From Acidobacteriota bacterium (lineage in GTDB: Bacteria; Acidobacteriota; Terriglobia; Acidiferrales; UBA7541): a stretch of 64,000 nt of DNA. Made by a program: the position numbers and the translations under genes. The notes below the pieces were generated by a model, which was given only the letters and a program-made list of their open reading frames with translations, was not told the DNA's origin and made no database searches. Of the stretch, positions 36,431 through 43,342 are shown one piece after another. Where the stretch lies: NCBI GenBank assembly GCA_013289665.1, contig JABCZN010000020.1, positions 1 through 64,000 of the forward strand. The letters are read 5' to 3'. Every line of letters begins with the position of its first letter. Position 1 is the first letter of the stretch.

Positions 36431-36670
36431 CTGAATCAATGGATGAAGGAGTACGCGGCGACAGAAGGCATCGGCTATCTGGGCTATTACTCAGCGATAG
36501 TCAATGACCAACATGGGTTGAAAGCAGAATTTAGTGACGTCGACGTTCATCCGAACGCGGCAGGCTACATCATAATGGCGCGACTTGTGGCGGATGCAAT
36601 TGCCAGGTTAAAACTACGGCCACCGAAGAAATCACCCCAGACGCCGATGCGAAGCAGTCTCTACCTGTAG
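36431..36670 (+). pseudogene. C-terminal relic of an SGNH/GDSL hydrolase
   Basis: LNQWMKEYAATEGIGYLGYY, then NDQHGLKAEFSDVDVHPNAAG, with the DxxHP block that carries the catalytic Asp and His of SGNH hydrolases. The N-terminal Ser block is absent; the upstream frame holds unrelated sequence. The relic runs into the end of an intact SGNH gene on the other strand, overlapping it by ten bases. Confidence 0.75.
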
Positions 36671-37410
36671 CTTTTGTGACTGTTGAGACCAAACCGCTCG
36701 AGAAGCAGGGGTTTTATAATCGAGGTCCACAATGCATAACACTTGGGAGCCGGGTGCAGTCCGTCTTCGACGAATAGGTCAGCGCGAAGATTTCCTTTCG
36801 AATCGAACATGGCCGAGGCGACGTCTACGTACTGAACGCGTTCCTGCGTGTGCGTGAAATCTCGGATCATCCAGTTCGCTTCTTTCATTCTGGGCCATGC
36901 GCTCAATCTCGACTTGGATGGTTTGATGGAAATCAGATAGATCCAGGTTTCCGGTAACGCAGCGCGGATGGTTTGGACGAGCGTCCGGGCATCCTTGGCA
37001 ACCGATTCCGGCGTCTTGGAAGATTCTGGTGCAAGGTCGTTGTCACCCTCGTAGATCACGACTGCGCGGGGGTGATAGGCAATGACGATTCGCTTCGCAT
37101 ATTGGTTGAGATCGGAATATTGCGAACCGCCAAAGCCTCGATTAATGACATCGAGGGGCTTCATTTCCTCGACCAGGGTGTCCCATCGAGCGATACTCGA
37201 GGAGCCTGCGAAAACGATGCATCCCAATTTGGGAGGATCGACTTTGTCGTGCTCTTCAAACTTGCGGATGGATGGTTCCCAATCCTGGGCTTGGGCCAGC
37301 ATGCTGGAAGCAAAAGCATGTTTTCGGCCCTCAACTCCCGCTAGACATACCGAAAGTAGAACGAGGCTGATGAGGGTTCTTCGAATGAGTTGACTGATTG
37401 GTTGGGTCAT
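36661..37410 (-). CDS. SGNH/GDSL-type hydrolase, exported
   Basis: 249 residues. Signal peptide at 1-35 (LISLVLLSVCLAGVEG). Block I CIVFAGSSSIARWDTL with nucleophile Ser; block III VVIYEGDNDLAPE; block V LFVEDGLHPAPKCYALW with the Asp-His pair. These esterases remove acyl groups from carbohydrates or lipids in the periplasm. It may deacetylate the glycan handled by the neighbouring glycosidases. Single gene divergent from the toxin-antitoxin region. Confidence 0.87.
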   Translation of the reverse strand: MTQPISQLIRRTLISLVLLSVCLAGVEGRKHAFASSMLAQAQDWEPSIRKFEEHDKVDPPKLGCIVFAGSSSIARWDTLVEEMKPLDVINRGFGGSQYSDLNQYAKRIVIAYHPRAVVIYEGDNDLAPESSKTPESVAKDARTLVQTIRAALPETWIYLISIKPSKSRLSAWPRMKEANWMIRDFTHTQERVQYVDVASAMFDSKGNLRADLFVEDGLHPAPKCYALWTSIIKPLLLERFGLNSHKSYR

Positions 37411-37808
37411 GGACTGTAAGTTCCCTTTGAATAATTAGTGTACGCCGGATGCTTCAAGAATCTCCTGAATGGTGTGGCCGCCCGCGCTTTTCATATCCAG
37501 TCCCAGGAGTGCGGCATTCGTCGGGGCTACGTCTACATTGGAAACCTGCGTGAGCCGGACACTCTAATCAGCGGGGCCGATTACATTATCGACGGTGGCA
37601 CGATGCCCACGACTTGATGCCCTCGTATCACGGGCGACAGATTAGCCCCGCGGGCTCGCGGATGTTTTCTCGTAGCTGCTCCCCGAATAGTCGGCAAGAA
37701 CGAAGCCGCTTGTGCGGTGGACGCTTCGCGTGAGGTAGTGGAGCGGTGGTTGCCTAAAGGTTGAGATAAGTTGTCGGGTGCTGGCCTTCGAGTGGGAATG
37801 GTGCGCCA
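37411..37808. other. Intergenic region with relic of an SDR oxidoreductase
   Basis: At 37573-37617 the plus strand reads SGADYIIDGGTMPTT then a stop, the characteristic C-terminus of short-chain dehydrogenases. The preceding bases give no continuous match, so only the end survives. Remaining sequence up to the vapB promoter holds nothing recognisable. Confidence 0.6.
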
Positions 37809-37851
37809 TTGACAAAGACCTAAAATTGGCATAGGCTGTGACATATGCCAA
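37809..37851 (+). promoter_or_regulatory. Leaderless promoter and operator of the first vapBC module
   Basis: TTGACA (37809-37814), 17-base spacer, TAGGCT (37832-37837), then seven bases to the ATG at 37845, so +1 would fall at the start codon. An inverted repeat ttggcata/tatgccaa (37826-37833 and 37844-37851) overlaps the -10 and the ATG. No Shine-Dalgarno is visible. Confidence 0.6.
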
Positions 37852-38093
37852 GACGACTAGTCACAGCCGAAAGACACGTGAAGGTCTTTAAGAATGGGCG
37901 AAACCGGGCTGTGCGGATTCCTCGGGAGTTCGAATTCCCCGGTGAGGACGCCGTCATGCGCAAGGAGGGAGACCGGCTGATCATCGAACCTGCGCCGCCC
38001 AAGTCCCTGTTGTCCGTTCTTGCCACCCTGAGCCGGCTCGATGAAAATTTCGCGCCGATTCTGGATGAGCCTCCTGATCGGGTCGATCTATGA
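37845..38093 (+). CDS. vapB: VapB-type antitoxin, AbrB/SpoVT DNA-binding fold
   Basis: 82 residues. The swapped-hairpin AbrB fold is visible in HVKVFKNGRNRAVRIPREFE and the following DRLIIEPAPP; the acidic C-terminal tail (LDENFAPILDEPPDRVDL) would wrap the toxin. Autoregulation through the inverted repeat that overlaps its ATG is likely. Stop overlaps the toxin ATG by four bases, the normal arrangement for a vapBC operon. Confidence 0.88.
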   Translation: MPRRLVTAERHVKVFKNGRNRAVRIPREFEFPGEDAVMRKEGDRLIIEPAPPKSLLSVLATLSRLDENFAPILDEPPDRVDL

Positions 38094-38497
38094 CGGGCTA
38101 TCTGCTTGATACCAACGTGGTCTCGGATCTGGTTCGCAATCCACAGGGCACTGTTGCGCAGCGCGTCAGGAAGGTGGGTGAAACAAAAGTTTGCACCAGC
38201 ATCATTGTGGCCTCAGAGCTCCGCTATGGTGCAGAGAAGAAGGGGTCGCAGCGGCTCACGACACAACTCGAAGTGGTGCTGGGGGCTCTGCAGGTTCTTC
38301 CTTTCGATTCGCCCGCAGATGTTACGTACGCCCGGGTTCGAGCACAGCTTGAGCGGGTCGGCAAACCGATCGGCGGCAACGACCTGCTCATCGCTGCTCA
38401 TGCTCTTACGCTTGGTTATACCCTGGTTAGCGACAACACAAGGGAGTTTCCTCAGGTGCGAGGCCTACAACGAGAGAACTGGCTTCGTCCCTCTTAA
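38090..38497 (+). CDS. vapC: VapC toxin, PIN-domain ribonuclease
   Basis: 135 residues. All four PIN acidic positions are visible: Asp in YLLDTNVVSDLV, Glu in VASELRYGAEKKG, Asp in GGNDLLIAAHAL and Asp in TLVSDNTREF. It is a Mg-dependent endoribonuclease, in known cases cutting tRNA or rRNA. Intact by length and motifs, so probably active. Confidence 0.92.
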   Translation: MTGYLLDTNVVSDLVRNPQGTVAQRVRKVGETKVCTSIIVASELRYGAEKKGSQRLTTQLEVVLGALQVLPFDSPADVTYARVRAQLERVGKPIGGNDLLIAAHALTLGYTLVSDNTREFPQVRGLQRENWLRPS

Positions 38498-38671
38498 AAG
38501 CGAAATACTCTTCCTATCTAACTCTGTGCAGCCAAGGGAATGTCAACGCGCCGCGAAGGTCGTGCACTTTGCGAGCCTGCTTGAGTCTGATCGAGGAGGT
38601 TCGCGGACGCACGCAATCGGCGATGAGCACTACCAGCTTTATCACAAAGTGACCGCGTAGGATTGTTCAGC

Positions 38672-38852
38672 GATCCGCTGGACCAGCCATGAGCATTACG
38701 GCGTGCAACTGATTGCGCCCCACAAATTCGTGCGGGACGCAGCCGCCACGCAGGACGGCCGCGTCCTGCGCCGCTACCGGCGTCGCTGGAAAGTGGAGCG
38801 CCTGTTCGCCTGGCTTCATAACTTTCGTCGCACCGTCATTCGCTGGGCGTTC
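38672..38852 (+). pseudogene. IS5-type transposase, C-terminal relic
   Basis: DPLDQP (38672-38689) is followed, after a frameshift, by EHYGVQLIAPHKF, then TQDGRVLRRYRRRWKVERLF and AWLHNFRRTVIRW, the conserved end of IS5-group DDE transposases including the final catalytic Glu region (WKVERLF). The N-terminal two thirds and any terminal repeats are gone. Confidence 0.82.
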
Positions 38853-39319
38853 TTCTCTAGATCCATCGACCGCTATTCCGAGGACTCGGAGGCCTATAGC
38901 GGACGCGCAGAAGCCCTCTGGTACACGGGACGACTTCAGGACGCTATTCGCGACTATTCCCGCGCTCTCGAATCGAAGCCGACCAATATTATGTCGTTTA
39001 TGTGCTTCGAACGGTGTGTTCGGAGGAGCTTAGAACCTGGAGACAAATTGCGTGACAGCAGAGCAAAATCGCGCCGGACATGCCAAGCCGTTGCAAACAA
39101 GCCGTACGTCCTCCTCGCTAAGGCCGCTGCAGAGAGGGTTGGTTCCTCTTCGAGGGCAGCCCACATATCAGCCCGGTAACTGGGTCCCACCATCATCCGG
39201 CAGCGATAGGCATGGTGACACCGCGCCAGGTCTACAGGCTGTAACACGTCGGCGACTCGATCTCGAAGTACATTCGCGGCTACGCGGATCGCACTTCCTT
39301 CAAAACGGGAATCTTCACC

Positions 39320-39535
39320 ATGACGCTTCACTTGAAATTCTGTGAAGCTCGCGCAGGCGACCCGGATTTTCCAGCCGACAATCTCGAGAAAGTCCCGCGC
39401 CTGCGCGAACTGCTCACCGAACTCCGCAAGCATCCCCTCCTCAGCGGAAAGCTCGTTCTGAAAGGCGGAACGCCGCTCAATCTTTTCTATCTCGAGCGGC
39501 TCATGCACGCGCGACGGCGAGAGCCCGGTTGCTGA
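39320..39535 (+). pseudogene. N-terminal relic of an AbiEii/AbiGii nucleotidyltransferase toxin
   Basis: DPDFPADNLEKVPRLRELLT, then LSGKLVLKGGTPLNLFYLE, match the opening of AbiEii-type nucleotidyltransferases, in which KGGTALNLFYLDLPRLSVDID carries the catalytic Asp residues (family consensus). Here the frame diverges directly after FYLE and stops, so the metal-binding Asp pair is lost. Non-functional. Confidence 0.72.
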
Positions 39536-39658
39536 ACGAACAGCGCAGCGGAAGTGGCAAAACGCCTAGCGGAAGACCTAGCAAACCGGGCCCGGTATCT
39601 CGATCAATTGGGACGACACGGCAGCCAGTTCATCGACGAGATTCGTGATCGGCGGCGT

Positions 39659-39758
39659 TCGCCTGCTGGTTCAGACACGGACGGAATTTGTGCCTACCAC
39701 AACTCCGGCGGATCAAAAGAGCTCGATGGGTGCCGCATGGCCCGAAACAGAAGCGAGT
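39659..39758 (+). repeat. 100-base direct repeat, copy A (spans the vapC 3' end)
   Basis: 98 of 100 bases identical to 43033-43132 in the same orientation. Bases 39713-39758 are the last 46 bases of the minus-strand vapC; the rest lies beyond its stop. Confidence 0.9.
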
Positions 39759-40105
39759 CGAGCATCCCTTGTAACTAGCGCGGCTCCGAGCATCTCGGCA
39801 AGCACGATGTAGGCGGCATCATAGGCTGAAAAATTGTGACGGAGTTGCCAAATGCGGGGCAGAAGCACGAAATGAGGATACCGAGTAACACGGAGATCGA
39901 CCAGATCGCGGATCGCCTCGTCAGCACGAGGTGCGGAGACCGCTCCTTGCAACGCTAGACGCCTCAATACCTGCGTGACCTCAAGATCTAGGAGGTGAGG
40001 CGCGTGCAGGGTTTCGTTACGCGAATAAATGCGCCTTTCGATGCTCTGCCCCGCAGATGTCTGAAGAAGCCAGTCAACGGCAGCAGAAGCATCCAGGACG
40101 ATCAC
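39713..40105 (-). CDS. vapC: VapC toxin, PIN domain
   Basis: 130 residues. PIN acids: Asp in MIVLDASAAVDWLL, Glu in LLDLEVTQVLRRL, Asp in SAYDAAYIVLAEM and Asp in LVTRDARLASV. ATG overlaps the antitoxin stop by four bases. Intact. Its final 46 bases belong to the 100-base repeat whose second copy lies 3.4 kb away. Confidence 0.9.
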   Translation of the reverse strand: MIVLDASAAVDWLLQTSAGQSIERRIYSRNETLHAPHLLDLEVTQVLRRLALQGAVSAPRADEAIRDLVDLRVTRYPHFVLLPRIWQLRHNFSAYDAAYIVLAEMLGAALVTRDARLASVSGHAAPIELF

Positions 40106-40332
40106 CGCGCCTCGCGCTCTTCTCGCACCAGATGAGCGGTATCGATCTGCGCTGAAACCGGCTTACGTGTATGCAGTCGCTCCCGCAATTCTGCGAGCGT
40201 TGGCCTCTCCGCGATTTCCTTGATCTCAGCTAACAGATAGTCCGAGAGCGACATGCCTGCCATGGCAGCGCGAGCTTTCAGGCCGCGGTGCAGGGCATCG
40301 GGTACATTGCGAAGCTGAATCATTTTCGACAT
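40102..40332 (-). CDS. vapB: FitA/VapB-type antitoxin, ribbon-helix-helix
   Basis: 76 residues. MIQLRNVPDALHRGLKARAA then MAGMSLSDYLLAEIKEIAER is the typical ribbon-helix-helix of FitA-like antitoxins; the C-terminal part (VSAQIDTAHLVREEREAR) would bind the toxin. Start may be ATG 40332 or the fourth-codon ATG at 40323; neither has a Shine-Dalgarno, and the promoter geometry points to 40332 as a leaderless start. Confidence 0.88.
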   Translation of the reverse strand: MSKMIQLRNVPDALHRGLKARAAMAGMSLSDYLLAEIKEIAERPTLAELRERLHTRKPVSAQIDTAHLVREEREAR

Positions 40333-40367
40333 GCTACAAGCATACTTTCATGTCGTTCACATGTCAA
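40327..40367 (-). promoter_or_regulatory. Leaderless promoter and operator of the minus-strand vapBC
   Basis: On the minus strand TTGACA (plus 40362-40367), 17-base spacer, TATGCT (40339-40344), then six bases to the ATG at 40332-40330, putting +1 on the start codon. Inverted repeat cgacatg/catgtcg (40327-40333 and 40349-40355) covers the ATG. Confidence 0.65.
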
Positions 40368-40427
40368 AGCCATGCTCTTCAAAGAACCTGCATTTCTTGG
40401 TGGGCTACTATACTAACGACCTTCATA

Positions 40428-40467
40428 CTGATAAGGGCGAGGTTGGTGGTTCAAGTCCACCCAGGCC
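40428..40467 (+). repeat. tRNA-Ile(GAU) 3' fragment, second copy
   Basis: Exactly the same 40 bases as 4904-4943, from the anticodon loop to the acceptor strand, ending at ggcc before the CCA. The missing acceptor end (ggcccaccatt) is found at 41230-41240, just beyond the AbrB/PIN module, as if that module had been inserted at ggcc. Confidence 0.8.
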
Positions 40468-40486
40468 GCTCAGCGACCCCATTTGT

Positions 40487-40503
40487 GGTAAGATAGTCTT
40501 ACC
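40487..40503. promoter_or_regulatory. Inverted repeat abutting the antitoxin start codon
   Basis: ggtaaga-tag-tcttacc, seven-base perfect arms, ending at the base before ATG 40504. Likely the operator for autoregulation; it leaves no room for a Shine-Dalgarno. Confidence 0.65.
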
Positions 40504-40761
40504 ATGCTCACAACAGTTTCAACGAAGGGCCAAGTTGTCGTCCCCAGTAGGATCCGGCGCAAACTCGGACTGCGACCGGGAGACTCGCTGGAAGCCAGAG
40601 TTGAGGGACAACATATTGTCCTGACTCCGCGAAGAGTTCGTTCGCGAAAGGCACGTATCATTCGGGACCCGGTCACTGGATTGCCGGTTCTAACCGCGGG
40701 TCCTAAGGCTCCCATCCTGACGAGTGCAGAAGTGCGCGAAATCCTTGCCGATTTTCCATGA
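40504..40761 (+). CDS. vapB: AbrB/MazE-type antitoxin
   Basis: 85 residues. MLTTVSTKGQVVVPSRIRRK, then LGLRPGDSLEARVEGQHIVL, is a textbook SpoVT/AbrB swapped-hairpin fold. C-terminal half (GLPVLTAGPKAPILTSAEVR) would neutralise the toxin. Stop overlaps the toxin start by four bases. Preceded directly by an inverted repeat and, 37 bases upstream, by the tRNA-Ile fragment. Confidence 0.9.
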   Translation: MLTTVSTKGQVVVPSRIRRKLGLRPGDSLEARVEGQHIVLTPRRVRSRKARIIRDPVTGLPVLTAGPKAPILTSAEVREILADFP

Positions 40762-41174
40762 GATACCTACTGGACGTGAATACCCTGCTTGCGCTCGTCG
40801 TATTGGAGCATGAGTTTCATGCCCGGGTTGCAAGTTGGGTGGAACGCCTTGGCGCAAGCGGCGTTCCTGAACTGGCAACATGTTCGATCACCGAATTGGG
40901 CTTTGCGCGTGTGCTAGGACAGGCTCAACAGTTTGGCTCGTCCATCGCACAGGCGCGCGAGCTCTTGCTCAAGGTGAAAAATAGCGGTGGAATGCGCTGG
41001 ATTTTCATTCCCGATGACCGCGACATCTCCCATCTCCCCAGGTGGGTCCGAACCCCAAAGCAAACCACCGACGGGCACCTTGCGGGGCTCGCTAAAGCCA
41101 ACGAGGCCGTCTTGGCCATGCTGGACCGCCGAATCCCCGGTGCGCTCATCATCCCCCAGAGCCGCCATTCATAA
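40758..41174 (+). CDS. vapC: VapC-like toxin, PIN domain
   Basis: 138 residues. Acidic positions: Asp in MRYLLDVNTLLALVV, Glu in CSITELGFARVLG, Asp in TTDGHLAGLAKANE and Asp in AMLDRRIPGAL. Belongs to the PIN subgroup annotated as TA-system VapC with a longer C-terminal strand. Intact. Confidence 0.88.
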   Translation: MRYLLDVNTLLALVVLEHEFHARVASWVERLGASGVPELATCSITELGFARVLGQAQQFGSSIAQARELLLKVKNSGGMRWIFIPDDRDISHLPRWVRTPKQTTDGHLAGLAKANEAVLAMLDRRIPGALIIPQSRHS

Positions 41175-41674
41175 AGAGAGCACGAAGACGCTTGGGTTCC
41201 AGCTCAGTAGTTCTAAGATCGTCAGCCAGGGCCCACCATTCGAATCGCCAGTAAATACGCGGCTATTCTCACTTTTCCTTTTTCGGGGAATGTCTCCCAA
41301 AAACCATTTTACCAAAAGTCCGCGTAGGTTACAGCTGCCGGTTCGGGTCCGGGCCGCGACCTATTGTGAGCTATCCAAAGCCGTGATGTACTGTTTCAGG
41401 GACCCGGCCGCACGATCCCAGCCGAAGTGCAAGGCGTCGCCGCGAAACGCGAGGAACCACAGGGTTTCGCGTTCGCTTTCGTCACTAGTCACTCGCTACT
41501 CGAGCCACTAATCACTCACCACTACAGGCCTTAGACCTTAGGCCATCGGCCTCGGGCCTGTCCCCTATTCCCTTCTCCCCCAGACTCATCAGACGCACCG
41601 AGAATTGTCAGTTGTTATAGATTTGTGCCAGAATTCTCGCTGGGTTTCAGCGTCCAATTGACAGACTGAAAATC
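41175..41674. other. Intergenic region with tRNA end piece and low-complexity segment
   Basis: 41230-41240 repeats the acceptor end and flank of tRNA-Ile. 41482-41525 is a degenerate run of cact/ctact words (cactagtcactcgctactcg), followed by overlapping ggcct-rich palindromic words to about 41560. No gene seen. Confidence 0.55.
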
Positions 41675-41945
41675 GTGCGATTGTCGCGGGTAATACTCTT
41701 TTGCATTCACGTTCGCCTTTTCGGTGCCTTCCTCTCCTCGGTCGAAGCACAGAAAGAACCGGTGAAAACAGCGTCAGCGAGGAGCGCGCCTAGGGTTGAT
41801 CCGCGCTACGCAGTCGCCAGGGGCTCGTGGTCCGCCGCGGCAGTCTCCCTTTTCAACACCTGGACAGCCTTAGATGACAATCCGGGCCGCCACATGTCTT
41901 TTTATTCTCCCAATCGTAAGAAATTGATCGAAGTCGTAGGGGCTG
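41675..41945 (+). pseudogene. Secreted-protein gene truncated at the Phd junction
   Basis: Plus-strand frame starting with GTG 41675: signal-peptide-like ILFCIHVRLFGAFLSSVEAQ, then a plausible mature start (KEPVKTASARSA) and a segment DDNPGRHMSFYSPNRKKLIE. From about 41945 the frame is simply antisense to the Phd antitoxin gene. This indicates that the original gene lost its 3' part where the Phd sequence was joined. Product unknown. Confidence 0.55.
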
Positions 41946-42165
41946 AACACTCTTCAGGGGAAATGACGGGAGAAACGACATCGCCGACCGCGGCGCCCCT
42001 TCCACCAAGGAAATTGTAGATTTCGTCTGTGCCCGTGCTAATCGGAACAAGCTTCGCCACCGGCTTGCCGTGCTTCGTGATCACCACGGCCTCGTGCTTG
42101 GCCTGGACTTCGTCCATGACCGCAAGGTAATTTTTCTTGAAGGCACCCGCTGCCATCTTCTTCAT
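41902..42165 (-). CDS. Orphan Phd/YefM-type antitoxin with replaced C-terminus
   Basis: 87 residues from ATG 42165, chosen because AAGGAG precedes it by seven bases. AGAFKKNYLAVMDEVQAKHE, AVVITKHGKPVAKLVPI and a tail VVSPVISPEE match Phd antitoxins that normally end with a Trp shortly after PEE. Here PEE is followed by CSAPTTSINFLRLGE, which is the antisense of the truncated secreted-protein gene. No toxin follows. Upstream, the word accatggtc occurs twice (42182-42190, 42196-42204), likely operator repeats. Confidence 0.75.
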   Translation of the reverse strand: MKKMAAGAFKKNYLAVMDEVQAKHEAVVITKHGKPVAKLVPISTGTDEIYNFLGGRGAAVGDVVSPVISPEECSAPTTSINFLRLGE

Positions 42166-42181
42166 ACCGGGACTCCTTAGA

Positions 42182-42204
42182 ACCATGGTCATTACACCAT
42201 GGTC
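42182..42204. promoter_or_regulatory. Tandem operator-like repeats upstream of phd
   Basis: accatggtc at 42182-42190 and 42196-42204, each containing the palindrome ccatgg, 14 bases centre to centre, 17-39 bases upstream of the Phd start. Confidence 0.5.
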
Positions 42205-42242
42205 AATTTTTAAACCCCAAACCTTCCTACTGCGACGACCAC

Positions 42243-42677
42243 CTATTCAGCCGCGGGCGCCGCAGTCCACGGGTTGATGACGGTGATGCCAGCGGCTCGG
42301 AAAGGAGCTTCGTCGCGTGTAGCTACGATGAAACGACGGGATGCGGCAATGGCCGCAATCTGGGCGTCCGCAACAGCGATCGAATGACCATGCCGGCGAG
42401 CGCGTATAACAATCTCCGCGTAGGCTTCTGCCCCAGCGATATCGAAGGGCACGATCCGCTCGGCGAACAGCGAGATGATCTTTTCGTCGAGGGCACCGGC
42501 GAGTGCACTGCGGCGTTTGCCGGCCGGGAGACTTGCGATACCGAGCAGCAGCTCGGACAGGCTCACGGTCGCTAGGTAGAGGCTCTCCACCGATTGCGCG
42601 TCGAGCCATGTAAGTACGCTTCGGTCAGGGTTCGACCGCATCGGCTCGGAGACCACGTTCGTATCGAGCAGGATCAC
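42243..42677 (-). CDS. vapC: VapC/FitB-type toxin, PIN domain
   Basis: 144 residues. Asp in MILLDTNVVSEPM, Glu in VSLSELLLGIASL, Asp in SIAVADAQIAAIA and Asp in FIVATRDEAPFRAAG complete the PIN site. The RRHGHSIAVADAQIAA segment is typical of FitB-like members. Overlaps the antitoxin by four bases. Confidence 0.92.
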   Translation of the reverse strand: MILLDTNVVSEPMRSNPDRSVLTWLDAQSVESLYLATVSLSELLLGIASLPAGKRRSALAGALDEKIISLFAERIVPFDIAGAEAYAEIVIRARRHGHSIAVADAQIAAIAASRRFIVATRDEAPFRAAGITVINPWTAAPAAE

Positions 42678-42907
42678 GCCAGGTTCGCCGGCTTCGCTGG
42701 CTTCTTGTCTCTTTTAATCTCGAGCTCGAGGCCGCCGAACGGTTTCACGAGCGCAGCGAGCGCAGACCCGAGCTTTAGACGCGGCTGTACGACCCCATCA
42801 AGAATCGCGCGAATTTCGGCTTCAGTGCTCCGTCCGTGCTGCCTCGCCCGCAAGCGGAGGGCCCGGTGAGTCTTTGCGGAAATATTGCGCACAACAATTG
42901 CCGGCAT
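42674..42907 (-). CDS. vapB: FitA-type ribbon-helix-helix antitoxin
   Basis: 77 residues from ATG 42907 (GAGGAG seven bases upstream; the frame is open to 42931). MPAIVVRNISAKTHRALRLR then ARQHGRSTEAEIRAILD is the FitA-like DNA-binding fold; the C-terminus (GLELEIKRDKKPAKP) is basic. The inverted repeat tcaca-tat-tgtga at 42938-42950, 31 bases upstream, is a likely operator. Confidence 0.9.
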   Translation of the reverse strand: MPAIVVRNISAKTHRALRLRARQHGRSTEAEIRAILDGVVQPRLKLGSALAALVKPFGGLELEIKRDKKPAKPANLA

Positions 42908-42937
42908 GCACGACTCCTCGAGTACCCTCAAACGATA

Positions 42938-42950
42938 TCACATATTGTGA
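42938..42950. promoter_or_regulatory. Operator-like inverted repeat upstream of FitA-type gene
   Basis: tcaca-tat-tgtga, flanked on both sides by gatatc (42934-42939 and 42954-42959). Confidence 0.5.
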
Positions 42951-43032
42951 GATGATATCAATGGATGAACGGGAAATGTCCGGGATAGACAGATGACCAC
43001 ATCTGGGCAGACTAGTGACCACGATCGGGATC

Positions 43033-43132
43033 TCGCCTGCTGGTTCAGATACGGACGGAATTTGTGCCTACCACAACTGCGGCGGATCAAAAGAGCTCGA
43101 TGGGTGCCGCATGGCCCGAAACAGAAGCGAGT
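43033..43132 (+). repeat. 100-base direct repeat, copy B (vapC 3'-end remnant)
   Basis: 98/100 identical to 39659-39758. Bases 43087-43132 correspond to the last codons and stop of a minus-strand vapC, but no PIN gene continues upstream, so only the tail of the gene is present. The surrounding 42960-43342 interval holds no other gene. Confidence 0.9.
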
Positions 43133-43342
43133 TGAGGCCTGAGAGCAAAGCAGATATTTTGCAGCGCATTTTGGCTTCGCTGGTCTTGAAACTGTGGAAC
43201 CAATAGACCGCTGCACGGCTGGACGAGTCCTTGGCGATATCATCACCCATGGTGGCGAAGCTCATCGGGCAGGGTTGGTGTGTGGAAGGAGGAGAGTCGA
43301 CAGCTGCGTGCTCAGCCGGACCGGCTCCTGCGTGCTCGGAAG

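Larger units (their letters stand above)
38498..39712. other. Relic zone between toxin-antitoxin modules
   Basis: Apart from the transposase and AbiEii relics listed separately, it holds a TPR-like piece at 38862-38982 (AEALWYTGRLQDAIRDYSRA) and a minus-strand piece at 39056-39184 (TLSAAALARRTYGLFATAW) that looks like a winged-helix fragment. None is a complete gene. Confidence 0.5.

Noticed and set aside
37581..37844. Minus-strand open frames of 69-87 residues upstream of vapB
   Set aside because: No domain, and they overlap the SDR relic and the vapB promoter; probably chance.
41482..41560. Possible CRISPR-like repeats (cact/ctact words)
   Set aside because: The words are short, degenerate and lack regular spacers; low-complexity sequence, no cas genes in the window.
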